Source: Pseudorasbora parva (taxonomy: Eukaryota > Chordata > Actinopteri > Cypriniformes > Gobionidae). Taken from it: a stretch of DNA of 64,000 bases. Under the pieces are notes generated by a model. It was not told the DNA's origin. It did not search any database and saw only the letters and a list, made by a program, of their open reading frames with translations. Below are positions 38,016 to 48,179 of this stretch, in pieces. The first letter of the stretch is position 1; the number at the start of each line of letters is the position of its first letter. The stretch covers positions 1 to 64,000 of the forward strand of contig NC_090179.1 of the NCBI RefSeq assembly GCF_024679245.1. Direction: 5' to 3'. The position numbers and the translations under genes are program-made.

Positions 38016-39451
38016 ATGTCGAATTCTGAGTTTAAGAGGTGCGTGCATCCGTGTCCCCGCTACATCTCGGGAGTGGACACGCACTCTCTATGTGTTCAGT
38101 GCCTGGGCGTTCAGCATGCTCAGGCGGCTCTCAAGAGGGAGCCGCCTGCAGTCATTGTGAGCTGCTGACGCTCAGGGTACTAAGGTCTCGGTTGGTGGTC
38201 TTTGATGAGGCCGGCCAACCACGCGAGCCCCGTGGTTCTGGGCCTGCATCCGCCGAGGCAGCGCAGCATCGCAGATCATGGGGCAGGCAGCTGGACTTAT
38301 CAGCGGAGATTGAGACTGCCGAGGCACTTTCTCAATCTTCCTCTGATAGTTCAGAGGTTCTTCCACCTCGTGAGGAAGCCTGCGAAGCGGCTTCTTCCCC
38401 CGGGGTGGAGAACCCGATGTTGATCCTCTCCGGGTCCGAGGATCCGGAAGAGATCAACATCGAGACGGGTGGAGCCGCATACATGTCACCACCGCATTCA
38501 CCCGCCCAAGAGGAGCTTATTGAGGTACTGACTCGTGCCGTGGCCAAGTTAAACATCGACCACAAGAGAGACAGGAAGTCCAGCCATCCAGCAGGCTGGA
38601 CGATCGGTTTATCTCGCGCCGGGCTCAGTTACCTCGCCGGGGCTTGCCGTTTTTTCCGGATGCGCGCGGAGTATTGTCTGTTCCAGGACCAGCACAACTC
38701 GTTGTGCAGGTCCTGGAACAGACCATACTCCGCGCGCTTATACAACCCCCCTTTATTAGACTATGCAAATGTTGTGGGTGCGCGCAAGGCCGGCTACGGG
38801 ACGATGCCGCGGGTGGAAGATGCTCTCGTGAGCTATCTGTCACCCAAATCGGCATCGTCCCTAAAACCCCCGGTACTGGCATATATGGCGGCGGGTCGGG
38901 CTGGTAGCTCTCTGCACACGCTCTCTATCTTGCAGGCGTACCAGGCCGACCTTCTCAAAGAACTAGACAAGGGAGAAGGTCCCTCTCCTGAGGATATTTT
39001 AGAGCTCAGGAAGGCCGCTGATCTGTCTCTCTGCGTCACCAAGGAGACGGCCCTTGCCATCGGCCGCTCCATGGCCTCAATGGTGACGGTGGAGAGACAC
39101 CTGTGGCTAAATCTGTCGGGGATGAAGGAGAAAGATAAAACGTTTCTCCTAGACTCCCCGATCTCGCCTTCTGGCCTGTTCGGCGACGCCGTTAATTCGG
39201 TCGTCGACAGGTTTCAGGAGGCGAGGAAACAGTTAGCGGCCTTCAGACAGTTCCTCCCTCGTCGGCCAAAATCAGGGAAGGCTGCCACTAGTGGGCAGCC
39301 TCAGCCGTCAGCCAGCTCCTCGCACCACCAGGTGCAAAAAGAGAACGTCGCCTCTAGGAGCCCCTCCTCCAGGAGCCTGGCAACAGAGGCGGCGCTCTCA
39401 CCAGCAGGCTTCCGTGCAGAAGGGCGATCTAAGGAACGTCCTTATCGCTAA
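38016..39451 (+). pseudogene. DIRS1 gag, frameshifted and carrying a short inverted duplication
   Basis: The family-like start is ATG 38016 (MSNSEFKRCVHPCPRYISG, then DTHSLCVQCLG), not the later in-frame ATG at 38039. A frameshift near 38130 leads into the main frame: CELLTLRVLRSRLVVFDEAG, an acidic/Ser-rich stretch, SGSEDPEEINIETGG, then near 38640 another disruption. Downstream is well-preserved gag: CRSWNRPYSARLYNPP, GYGTMPRVEDALVSYLSPKS, SILQAYQADLLKELDKGEG, ETALAIGRSMASM, HLWLNLSGMKEKDKTFLLD and LFGDAVNSVVDRFQEARKQ. The break at 38660-38738 is a near-perfect palindrome that duplicates the coding sequence of SWNRPYSAR in reverse. Gag is presumed structural for the replication particle. 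Confidence 0.85.
38661..38738. repeat. 78-bp near-perfect palindrome within DIRS gag
   Basis: gcgcgcggagta at the left mirrors tactccgcgcgc at the right. gtctgttccaggacc mirrors ggtcctggaacagac, and the centre is gcacaactcgttgtgc. Only the tt/ca position breaks the outer stem. The right arm is the expected gag coding sequence; the left arm is extra. Confidence 0.92.
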
Positions 39452-39526
39452 GAAGGCTGCTGGGAAGAAGTCCTAGTTGCGGTAGGACTTCTGAGAGCGA
39501 TCCCCTTCGCGCGAGAACAACCGAGG

Positions 39527-41640
39527 TTGTCTCTCGCGCGACGCTCTCGAAGGGAAAACGATGTGGTAATCCCACCGTCACAGATGCTTCGGGCCACAGC
39601 GTTTTCCCCCGGACACGTCATGCTCCAGTCGCCTCGAAAAAGACCTGCGACTGGACGGGACGAGTGTCCAAATATCGAAAATCGTATTTCGTTCCCTGCC
39701 GGACATCCGCTTCAGGGATCGAAAAACGAGACTCAAGTAACACCCGAGACCAGCCTCGAGAGGCTGATTCCCTTAGTAGATAATCTCGGTGCATGGAAAT
39801 GCCTTCCGAATATATCCATGTGGGTCCTGCGTACTGTAGAAATAGGGTACAGACTGCAGTTCGATCACCCCCCTCCAAAGTTCAATGGAGTGTCATGGAC
39901 TGCAGTGGTGCCAGAGCGGGTTCGGGTAATGGAACAAGAAGTAAAATCCTTGCTGGCAAAGGGGGCCATAGAGTGGGTCCCGCCGTCGGAGAGGGAGGCC
40001 GGGTTCTACAGCCGGTACTTTATAGTTCCAAAAAAGGATGGAGGGCTTCGGCCGATTTTAGATCTGAGGTATCTGAACCGGTCTCAGATTCAGGTTCAAG
40101 ATGTTGACCATCCCCACCATCGTGAGTCAGATCCAGCCCAAGGACTGGTTTGTCACGATAGATTTAAAAGACGCCTATTTTCACGTCTCCATCCTTCCTT
40201 GCCACAGGAAGTTTCTGAGGTTCGCTTTCGGGGGCGAAGCGTACCAATATCGAGTGCTTCCCTTCGGTCTAGCTCTTTCTCCTCGCACGTTTACCAAATG
40301 CATGGATGCAGCTCTGGCTCCATTGAGACTTCAGGGCATCCGGGTACTAAATTATATCGACGACTGGCTAATACTGGCGAGATGGTAGTTCAACATCGAG
40401 ATGTAGTTCTAGCACATATCCAACGCTTGGGGTTGAGGCTCAACATGAAAAAGAGCGTGTTGACGCTAGCCCAGAAAACGAGTTTTCTGGGGGTAATATG
40501 GGATTCGGTCTCGATGCCGGCGCAACTTTCCCCCGCACAAATCAAGACCGTTCTGGTGATAGTCTCAAAGATAAAGCTGGGCCAAAGTATCACTGTGAAA
40601 CACAAATAGTGTTCAAATAGTGTAAGGGCATCTAGCAGCAGCATCCAACATCATTCCGTTCGGCCTGCTACATATGAGGGCCTTACAGTGGTGGCTGAAG
40701 ACCAAGGGGTTTTCCCCCAGAGGGAACCCATTCCGTATGATCAGAGTCACGCGCAAATGCCTTCGGGCACTAGGTATATGGAAGAAAGCTTGGTTTCTGT
40801 CCCTAGGGCCAGTCTTGGGAGCATCATGTTGCCGGAAAACCGTTTCAACAGATGCCTCCCTTACTGGCTGGGGCGCGGTCATGGAAGGCCGCTTTGCGAG
40901 GGGTCCATGGGAGGACCGTCATTCGACCTGGCACATAAACTGCCTGGAAATGATGGCGGTTTACAGGGCTCTCAGGAGTTTCCTCCCGGAGCTTCGCCGG
41001 CACCACGTTCTAGTCCGTACAGACTTTATGGCAGTCGTGGCATACAAAAACCGCCAGGGGGGTTTGAGATCGCACCCACTATGCAAACTGGCGCATCTCA
41101 TTCTCCGCTGGTCACAAGACAAACTGCTATCCCTCAGGGCAATGTATATCCCGGGGATACAGAATCAGGGGGCAGATATACTATCGAGACAGGGGCTGAG
41201 GCCCGGGGAATGGCGGCTCCACCCAGAGGTGGTGGAGGCGATTGTCAGGAGGTTCGGCCCAGTGGAAGTGGATCTGTTTGCGTCTCGAGAGACGTCCCAC
41301 TGTCCAATGTGGTTCTCCCTCCCTCACGCACCCAGCCCCGCTGGGGTTGGACGCCATAGTACAGACATGGCCGAGGCGGCGTCTGTATGCATTTCCCCCC
41401 GTCGCTATGCTCCCAGGAGTCCTGGAGAGAGTTCGGCAACAAGGAGTCAGTCTCTTTCTGGTAGCTCTTCGTTGGCCGACTCGAGTATGGTTCTCGGACA
41501 TAATAGCTCTGCTGGCGGATCACTGTCGATCACTGCAGGCAGGGGGCACAATATTTCATCCCCGCCCCGAAATTTGGATCCTCTGGGTCTGGCCCCTAAG
41601 GGGGCCAGGTACCGAGAGGAGGGATTGTCAACGGATGTTA
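39527..41640 (+). pseudogene. DIRS1 RT, RNase H and methylase-like region, multiple frameshifts
   Basis: The first frame holds the RT N-terminus (IGYRLQFDHPPPKFNGVSWT, FIVPKKDGGLRPILDLRYLN). A shift near 40095 leads to TIDLKDAYFHVSI, FGGEAYQYRVLPFGLALSP and the catalytic VLNYIDDWLILA. A second shift near 40385 leads to HIQRLGLRLNMKKSVLT. After a break near 40610, RNase H follows: STDASLTGWGAVMEGRF, WHINCLEMMAVYRAL, LVRTDFMAVVAYKNRQGG (usually DS, here DF), and IQNQGADILSRQ. The region VDLFASRETSHCPMWFSL onward, then in another frame (41340-41600) TWPRRRLYAFPPVAMLPGVL and HPRPEIWILWVWPL, corresponds to the methylase-like domain of DIRS1. At least four frame disruptions. Confidence 0.87.
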
Positions 41641-42619
41641 TAGAGACCCTACTTAGCTCTAGGGCCCCGTCTACTAGGAGATTGTACAACCTCAAGTGGA
41701 ATGTCTTCATCACTTGGTGTAGAGAACGTGAGGTGGACCCAGTTAACTGCCCAGTGGCTTCAGTATTGGAGTTCCTCCAAGATCGGTTCTCTGCAGGGCT
41801 TACCCCGTCCACACTTAAGGTGTATGTGGCAGCTTTTGGAGCTTTCCACGCTCCGTTAAGTGATGGGCCCTTGGGTAGGCACCATTTGGTTGTACGTTTC
41901 CTTCATGGAGCACGGAGAATGAGACCTGTAGTGCGTACCAGAGTTCCAACTTGGGATCTGGCAGTGGTTCTCGAAGGCCTGGCCGAGGCCCCCTTCGAAC
42001 CACTAGAGGCAGCAGAACCTAAAAATCTCACGCTTAAAGGGGCGTTCCTCCTAGCTATTACCTCTCTCAGAAAAGTGGGAGATCTTCAAGCCTTGGCCAT
42101 CACGCCAACCTGCTTGGAGTTTGCCCCGGGTGGAGTAAAGGCCGTACTGCACCCCAGGCCAGGCTATGTGCCTAAGGTTCCGTCTAGTACGGTCAGATCG
42201 TTGGTTCTTCAGGCATTTCATCCTCCGCCCCACGTGACGGCGGAAGAAGGGAGATTGTTCCTTTTGTGTCCAGTTCGGGCCCTAAGGATTTATCTGGAAA
42301 GGTCAGCTCAGTGGAGGAAATCAGACCAGCTGTTAGTGTGTTTTGGCTCAACCAAGAAAGGGCTGCCTGCATCAACCCCTACTATTAGTAATTGGATTGT
42401 GCAGGCAATAGCTTTGGCATATCAGGTGCGCAATCTGCCTTCACCTATTGCCTTGAGAGCCCACTCGACCAGAGGCATGGCTTCCTCGTGGCCCTTCTGT
42501 CCGGAGTCCCTATGCAGGACATCTGTGAAGCGGCCGGTTGGGCTACTCAGCACACGTTCATAAGATTTTACAGCTTATACCTCCCTGCGACCCCCGGTGG
42601 CAGGGTACTCCAGTCCTAA
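41600..42619 (+). pseudogene. DIRS1 tyrosine recombinase, one-base deletion before the nucleophile
   Basis: The frame runs through STRRLYNLKWNVFITWCRER, LTPSTLKVYVAAFGAFHAPL and HHLVVRFLHGARR into the catalytic half: LLAITSLRKVGDLQALAI (first Arg) and ALRAHSTRGMASSW (His-x-x-Arg). At about 42496 one base is missing from a short G/C run, so the frame ends at 42563 without the nucleophile. The next frame restores ALLSGVPMQDICEAAGWAT-like sequence and QHTFIRFYSLYLPATPGG with the Tyr, stopping at 42619. DIRS recombinases integrate a circular DNA intermediate, which is why these elements lack an integrase and target duplications. Apart from the single indel the domain looks complete. Confidence 0.88.
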
Positions 42620-42908
42620 TTGTGCCTGGTCTCCAGCTCACAATAGGGCAGGCGTATTCTTGGTGTGGCCTAGTGGGCACTCGTTCCCCAATTCGTTGTT
42701 TCGACGCAGTGCGAAGTTCCCTCGATATAGGGAACGTCTCGGGTTATGTATATAACCCTTGTTCCCTGAGAGGGAACGAGCACTGCGTCTCGTCGCCACA
42801 CCGGGTATCGCCTGAGAGCGTTTTGCTTCATCGCGATAATTGACGCTACAATGCGCCGGGCTTCCCTTTATAGCTTCCGGGTATGCTGTCACATCTACGT
42901 CATGACGT

Positions 42909-43634
42909 TGTCAGGACTCGGGTTTGATCATTGCTTTTCCTGCTCTCTCAGTTGTTTCCCTGTATTTTTCCATTGCACCACAGCTGTGCTGTATTCTTAA
43001 TCAGCACTACTGCACACCACTCTCTCACCTGTCCCTCATTTGAGTTTCCCGCTCTTGATTTTGGAGGCAGCTGTGCTGCATTATAATCAGGGCTCTTGCA
43101 CACTTCTCACCTGTTTCTCCTTTCGTTTAATTTCTCACATTATTTAGCTTCCACTCTTATCTGCCTTCCCTGCCAGAGTGTTTTGACTGCTTTTTTGTCA
43201 TGCTCCAGCCTCTTAGATGTCAAATCTATTTTCTGTCCTGTCAAGTTTTGATGCTGTTTTGTTTTTCCCTAGTCTGGTCCAGCCCTGCAGCTCGGTGTTG
43301 CCATCTCCATTTTGGGGATTGGCTTTTTGTTATTGAGTCTGTGCCAGTTCTTGGACTTTTCCCTGCCCTGCACCTTGCTGTGTCATTTTGTTGGCCCTGA
43401 ACCTACCTGTCCCTCGATCACTCTCCTGGCTTGCCCTCTTGCATTACTGCCTCACTGGACTGTCTACCTGTTGCTGACTTCTGCCTGTTCTTGGATTGTG
43501 TCTACAGCTATTTCCCCTGACGTGGCAGCTCGGCTGCCCAGTTAAATATTGTTTTCTTTTACTTTGGTTTTTGTCCTAATAAATATTTTGAACTGATCTG
43601 CTCTTGGGTTCTGTTCTTCCATCCAGCCCTCACA
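42909..43634. mobile_element. Solo LTR inserted in DIRS right repeat, 5-bp TSD GACGT
   Basis: It begins TGTCAGGACTCGGG and ends CCCTCACA. GACGT stands on both sides (42904-42908 and 43635-43639). The uninterrupted DIRS repeat at 37806-37820 shows the empty site. An aataaa lies at 43579-43584 near the right end. Length is 726 bp, with no coding capacity. TG...CA ends and a 5-bp duplication fit a Gypsy- or ERV-type LTR left by recombination between two LTRs. Confidence 0.9.
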
Positions 43635-43774
43635 GACGTAGGACCAATAAGAATTGGACTAGTTTCAGTCATACTTCAGACGCGTTCATGCTTAGGGAGT
43701 ATCCCCCAATTCGTCGTTTCGGCGCAGTGCTCGTTCCCTCTCAGGGAACAAGGGTTATATACATAACCCGAGAT

Positions 43775-43866
43775 GTTTTCCCAGTTTCCAAACCAGGTAC
43801 TGACCACGCTCAGCCCTGCTTTGCTTCAGTGGGAAACCAGTCTTGGGCTACAGGGTGATATGGCTG
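43775..43866 (-). repeat. 5S rRNA-derived SINE head fragment (SINE3-type)
   Basis: On the minus strand it starts gccagcagccatatcaccct and continues tgaagcaaagcagggctgag and gtggtcagtacctggttt. This follows 5S rRNA (gcctacggccataccaccct; agctaagcagggtcgggc; tggttagtacttggatggg) with the substitutions known for 5S-derived SINEs, including the internal promoter region. The body and tail are missing. It is not a functional 5S gene. Confidence 0.82.
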
Positions 43867-43872
43867 CTGGCT

Positions 43873-45042
43873 AGTGAGCGGATAATGCGTGGGTTGATCC
43901 AAATGAGCGGGTGCCTGCGGTCACCCACGGTTACCCGCGGTTACGAGTCATCCAAAAATATTTTTAATGATTTTCGGGTCGCGGTCGGTCGGGTCGTTTG
44001 AAATAAAGATGCCAATTAAACCTTTGTAATATATATAGTGCTAGACACAATTTACTATGAAATCCATTGGCAAGGAGGACAATATTATTATACACAGCAT
44101 GAGGAAAGCTAAAAATAAGAAGGCTAATCTTCTGTATTAGGCCATCACTTATAGCCCTTTTAAAGGGATACTTCACCGCTTTTTTATATTAAACTGTTAT
44201 TCCCTTAACTAAAACAAGTTTATACATCCCGCTCTCGCTATAATGTATGGCGGAATAGCACTTCTGAGACTGTGAAAAAAACGACTTGAAGTGTTGAAGT
44301 ACTCTCAGAAGTGTTATTCCGCCATACATTATAGTTCTCCTTTTTAATCCGGTTAGAAAAGTGCCATGTTTTATTTTATGTCATCATACTTGATCGTTCA
44401 ACTATTAGTGTAACTGTACATTAGTGTAATCAGTACACTTTGGTACCATAGTGAATGAACTGGGCTTAGTGGGCTAAGCTAAATGCTATCTGATCGTCAG
44501 CGCGCGCCAGATCGATTAAGTGCACACACTGAGATGAGAGAGGGATGTATCAACTCATTTTAGTTAGGTGAATCACATAGTTTAATATGAAAAAGCGGTG
44601 AAGTATCCCTTTAACCCCTTTACTGACGTGGGACAAAATGCCCGATTGGCGATTTCCCAACACGCTGAACTGAGCAATGACATTGTACCATTTTAATAAG
44701 CTACTTTTAAATGCATATAGCTCAGTAATGTCAGTTTTATGTAGGCTATTTTCTAAGAGAGGGCGGGATTTTTGTTGGGAACTTCCGGGGAGAGACGCAC
44801 ACTTTTATTAGATTGGATAAACACATGCAGCATCTTAATTGTTAAGAAAGTATAACGAAATAAATGAATAAATTGACGCAACGATGAGCATTTAGTAGTT
44901 GTACTTTTAAAAATATGCAGATCAGGAAGCGGGTCGGGGACAATATTTTCTTTTTTCTTTTTTGCGGTCTGAGTTGCGTGCGGGTTAGTTGAATACGTCG
45001 GTCGGGTGCGGGTTGTTTATAGATTGACCCGCGCATCACTGG
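43873..45042. mobile_element. hAT-like nonautonomous element with nested MITE
   Basis: The left end (agtgagcggataatgcgtgg then gttgatcc) and the inverted right end (cagtgatgcgcgggtcaatc) are diverged inverse copies. Subterminal cgggtgcgggt/cgggtgcctgcgg words are on both sides (43910-43990 and 44930-45020). This GC-rich end type is common in zebrafish-like genomes and I believe it belongs to hAT. No transposase. The interior is interrupted by the MITE at 44164-44610. Confidence 0.6.
44164..44610. mobile_element. TTAA MITE with internal hairpin
   Basis: TTAA at 44160-44163 and 44611-44614 flank agggatacttcaccgctttt and its inverse aaaagcggtgaagtatccct, which extends to about 32 bp including the ataTTAAACT part. 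Inside, ataatgtatggcggaatagc (44240) mirrors ttattccgccatacattata (44314), making a second nested hairpin. piggyBac-type MITE, no ORF. Confidence 0.9.
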
Positions 45043-45529
45043 CGAATATTAAAATCTTCTTTAGCAGGGTTTAAAATTAAGGATTTTGGTTGGGTCAGTA
45101 GTTCAAATGTTTAGATACCAGTTAAATATATCACACTAATCTATTACAATTTTGTAATATAATATGAATAAATAACACTCTATAGTCTTCACTGAATGCA
45201 TTAAATATAGACAAATCTTTATTAAACATGTGCCGGTAACAGTGTTGGGCAGTAACGTGTTACTGTAATTGGATTTTTTTTAGTAATTTAGTAATTTAGC
45301 GCTTTATAATTTCCAAAATAGTAATTAGAGTACAAACGGTAAATAGAGTAAATCATCACTGCCGACAGAATGCAGTGTTTTATTATCTAGATTTATTATC
45401 TAGAGAAATAAAGTCTCAGGTCGTCACACACGTGACATCTTCTACATGACTTTTGACTAGTAAGAACCTGTGAGGCGGGTATACCAACCAAAAACAAACT
45501 CAGGAAAGAGAGAGAAAAGTACACGTTCT
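45043..45529. other. No gene; short dispersed repeat at about 45242-45300
   Basis: agtgttgggcagtaacgtgt (45241) begins a TAATT-rich fragment of a kind common in fish DNA. GTTCT at 45525-45529 is the left target duplication of the adjacent LTR element. Confidence 0.5.
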
Positions 45530-45898
45530 TGTAATACGGTTTGTAGATGGGAAGGAAGGAGGCGGGAACCGGCGAACGTTTCAACAACATTTATTAAAAA
45601 TAAATAAACAAAATGAAAGTAAAACCGCGGACAGCCCCTCACGGACGACTGCCCGCAAACACACACAAAATAAAACGTGGACAGCCCCTCACGGACGACT
45701 GCCCACAAACATATAAACAAAACATAACATAAAATTCCAGGCCTGGTCCTCTCTCCTCTTCCGCTGTCCTTGCTCCTCCTTATATGCTCCCGCCACATGG
45801 CCGCGAGACGAGACCGGTGTGCCACGCAGCTGGCACTCGTGAACGTTAATCACCGGCCCGCTCTCGCGGTCCCTCGCCCCGCTGCTTGCCACACCACA
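45530..45898 (-). repeat. 3' LTR of the 1.4-kb element
   Basis: Counterpart of the 46575 LTR with only a few differences (for example gcggacagcc versus gcgggcagcc, and a small length change near 45660-45735). Confidence 0.9.
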
Positions 45899-46556
45899 TA
45901 CCCCCATCGCCCCTCGCAGGCCGGGGGGCACTCCCGAGACGGCGCTCTACTCCCCCTCCCCCCCTCTCCCGGGGGGGCCGATCACGGCGGCCGCGGCACC
46001 TGGGGGTAAGGACAGAGAGGCGAGAGAAATGTAGACGGGAGCACGAGGAGCCCACGGAGCCCGCGGACGAGAGAGCGGAGAGAGGGAAAAAAGAAAGAAG
46101 GGAAAAAAAAAAAAAAATTCTGGTCCGGTTCCCAGACACACTGCCGTTCGTTCGGCCCTCCGCCCGCCGAGAGGCTCTTCCTCGCGGTGCTGTGCGATGG
46201 CACTGGACGCCTGGTGGGCCGCTCGATCCTCCTCCGCCCCCTGGCGGCCGGCGGTGACTCCTCCTTTCGAGGGACCCGGCAGCGAGCCCCGCGCTCCCTG
46301 CTCCTCCCCTATCAGGCGGATGGCAGCAGGCTCCGGCCCCCGGCAAGCGCGGCGACTCCTCCGCTCCCTCTCGGACGGCAGCCACCCCACCTCGACCCAG
46401 GGGCACGGCAGCGAGGTCTCTGTCCCACCTTTCCCGCTCCAGCACCATCGCCTCGGGCAGCCCTCGCGGTCTTTCCTCATCCGCGCTGCCCGAACTCCTC
46501 AGCACCGCGATCCCCCTCAGCAGCGAGGGCTCCCCGACAGCGCGTCCCTCCTTCCT

Positions 46557-46573
46557 CCCGGGCTTCGGCACCA
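46557..46573 (-). promoter_or_regulatory. Primer-binding site for tRNA-Phe
   Basis: On the minus strand tggtgccgaagcccggg begins one base after the 5' LTR. It is complementary, with one mismatch, to the 3' end of eukaryotic tRNA-Phe (cccgggtttcggcacca). Confidence 0.82.
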
Positions 46574-46574
46574 A

Positions 46575-46940
46575 TGTAATACGGTTTGTAGATGGGAAGG
46601 AAGGAGGCGGGAACCGGCGAACGTTTCAACAACATTTATTAAAAATAAATAAACAAAATGAAAGTAAAACCGCGGGCAGCCCCTCACGGACGACTGCCCG
46701 CAAACACACAAAATAAAACGTGGGCAGCCCCTCACGGACGACTGCCCACAAACACATAAACAAAACTAAACATAAACTCCAGGCTTGGTCCTCTCTCCTC
46801 TTCCGCTGTCCTTGCTCCTCCTTATATGCTCCCGCCACATGGCCGCGAGACGAGACCGGTGTGCCACGCAGCTGGCACTCGTGAACGTTAATCACCGGCC
46901 CGCTCTCGCGGTCCCTCGCCCCGCTGCTTGCCACACCACA
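46575..46940 (-). repeat. 5' LTR of the 1.4-kb element
   Basis: On the minus strand it starts TGTGGTGTGGC and ends CGTATTACA. A TATA-type promoter (gcatataagg) is near 46826 and an aataaa near 46640. Two tandem copies of a word containing cagtcgtccgtgaggggctg lie between them. Confidence 0.9.
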
Positions 46941-46945
46941 GTTCT

Positions 46946-47545
46946 GTTTCTGGAAATACAGTCATTATTTTGAGTTTATTTCTGTCAAAGTCAAGAACAT
47001 TATTGTTAGGCTAGACGTTTGCCTTGCCTAAATGCAGCAAATCATACGTGATTTCTTCAAATTCTGAACGGATTATCACCTAGAAACCGTACATAAACGC
47101 GCTTCCTTTTATAATTACTAAGCTGTCCCTCATCTTTATTAATTCCATTCTGACGAAGTTCTGCTAATCAATAATGCTAACCGTACATAAATATCTTATT
47201 TAGTCTGTTTGTTTAGACTTTTGTGTTTCTAGTTAAATTATAATGAGAGGATTTCAGTACGCAGACAATTAAAAATATTTAGTAATTGTAGTTCATATTA
47301 ACATTTACTAATACATTGTTAAAATCAAAAGTTGTAACTACTGTATTATTTAATGGACCTGAGCTAACAAAGAATAATAACTTTGGTAACAAATGTAGCT
47401 AATATTGCTCATTGCTCATCCCAGGATTTAATCATATTAGCTACATAGGCCTGGGTAATAAATCGGAAAGTAATCAAAACTGAAATTCAGAACCTCTGAC
47501 CGAATTTTCCCATGTCGTTTATTTTGGTTTTAGTCACGTGACTCG
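46946..47545. other. No gene seen
   Basis: AT-rich sequence with no repeat ends, ORF or RNA gene I can support. Confidence 0.5.
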
Positions 47546-48179
47546 GCCCCGTCTACACTTCTTCTTCTTCCTCTTCTTCGGCGGTCACTCGAGACGAGTA
47601 TGACTGTCCTCTCTGTCGGGTCATCTTATTTGTGGATCCTCAGGTGGCTGTAAAGGCCGATCTCTGATCCACAGATTCTGCTGTAATGTTGGCATTTGAA
47701 GGTTGAGGTGGTGTATAGTGGTGGAGCCCTTCTCTGTTTGTCCTTGCGGTGTTGCCGCCTTGCATCTGTGGCATGGCGGAGTTCTGTTTCGTGGTGTGCT
47801 GGACCTTCCTGCACTGCCTTTCTCCAGTAGTCCCTGTTAAACACTAGATTCTCCCAGTCACAGCTCATCAAAGATTCTTGTCCTAAGTTTGGCATAGGCT
47901 CCGCTGGCACAGCTCAGGCTATGTTTAACTTCATAGTCTATATCAGCTTTGGAAGAGAGAATGCTGCCAAGATAGGTGAAGTGGTCCACGCTTTCCAGAG
48001 TGGTGTTATCTACTTTAATTATGGGCTGGAGTGATGGCTGGTTGGGTGGTGGTTGATACAGAACCAGAGTCTTCTTGATGTTCAAGGCCAGACCCAGGGC
48101 TCTGTATGCCTTGGCAAAGGTATTTAGGATGCCCTGGAGGTCTTCAGGGGAATGTGCTACAATAGCATTATCATCAGTG
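47546..48179 (-). pseudogene. LINE reverse transcriptase relic, C-terminal part with C2H2 finger
   Basis: The minus strand continues from the part at 50883-51213. It begins inside the catalytic box (TDDNAIVAHSPEDLQGIL), then LGLALNIKKTLVLYQPPPNQ, FTYLGSILSSKADIDYEVKH and CASGAYAKLRTRIF. There a deletion joins a late C-terminal part: NRDYWRKAVQEGP, RRQHRKDKQRRAPP, and a finger-like FKCQHYSRICGSEIGLYSH followed by LRIHK. A GAAGAA-rich tail (47565-47580) marks the 3' end. The clade is uncertain: the C-terminal finger resembles a LINE group often misannotated as craniofacial development protein 2-like. Confidence 0.78.

Larger units (their letters stand above)
37764..43774 (+). mobile_element. 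Nearly full-length DIRS1-type retrotransposon
   Basis: Inverted terminal repeats (left 37764 to about 37905; right 42815-42908 plus 43640-43684) enclose gag, RT/RNase H/methylase-like and tyrosine recombinase regions in the DIRS1 order. After the recombinase comes an internal complementary region: 42670-42795 mirrors 43693-43774 (tcgggttatgtatataaccc, ccttgttccctgagagggaa). This is the circle-junction guide of DIRS elements. A 726-bp solo LTR sits in the right repeat. Several frameshifts make this copy non-functional. The left repeat also holds a likely promoter (agctataaagggg near 37841). Confidence 0.9.
45530..46940 (-). mobile_element. Complete 1.4-kb LTR retrotransposon without coding genes
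   Basis: Two LTRs (45530-45898 and 46575-46940) are nearly identical and in direct orientation, with TG...CA ends. GTTCT duplicates flank the whole element (45525-45529 and 46941-46945). The primer-binding site next to the right LTR fixes the minus strand as sense. The 676-bp interior is very GC-rich and has no gag, protease, RT or integrase. The 242-codon frame there is compositional. The size and layout are those of TRIM/small nonautonomous LTR elements, which need proteins from an autonomous relative. The near identity of the LTRs implies recent insertion. Confidence 0.93.

Noticed and set aside
43775..43866. Possible 5S rRNA gene
   Set aside because: Only a partial, substituted 5S-like head in the style of 5S-derived SINEs, with no complete gene or terminator.
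46557..46573. Possible tRNA gene end
   Set aside because: Only 17 bases match tRNA-Phe, it includes the CCA, and it abuts an LTR, so it is a primer-binding site.
45846..46574. 242-codon and 177-codon minus frames rich in Gly, Arg and Pro
   Set aside because: They lie in the very GC-rich interior of the 1.4-kb LTR element, overlap in several frames, and have no gag or other motif. Open frames are expected by composition.
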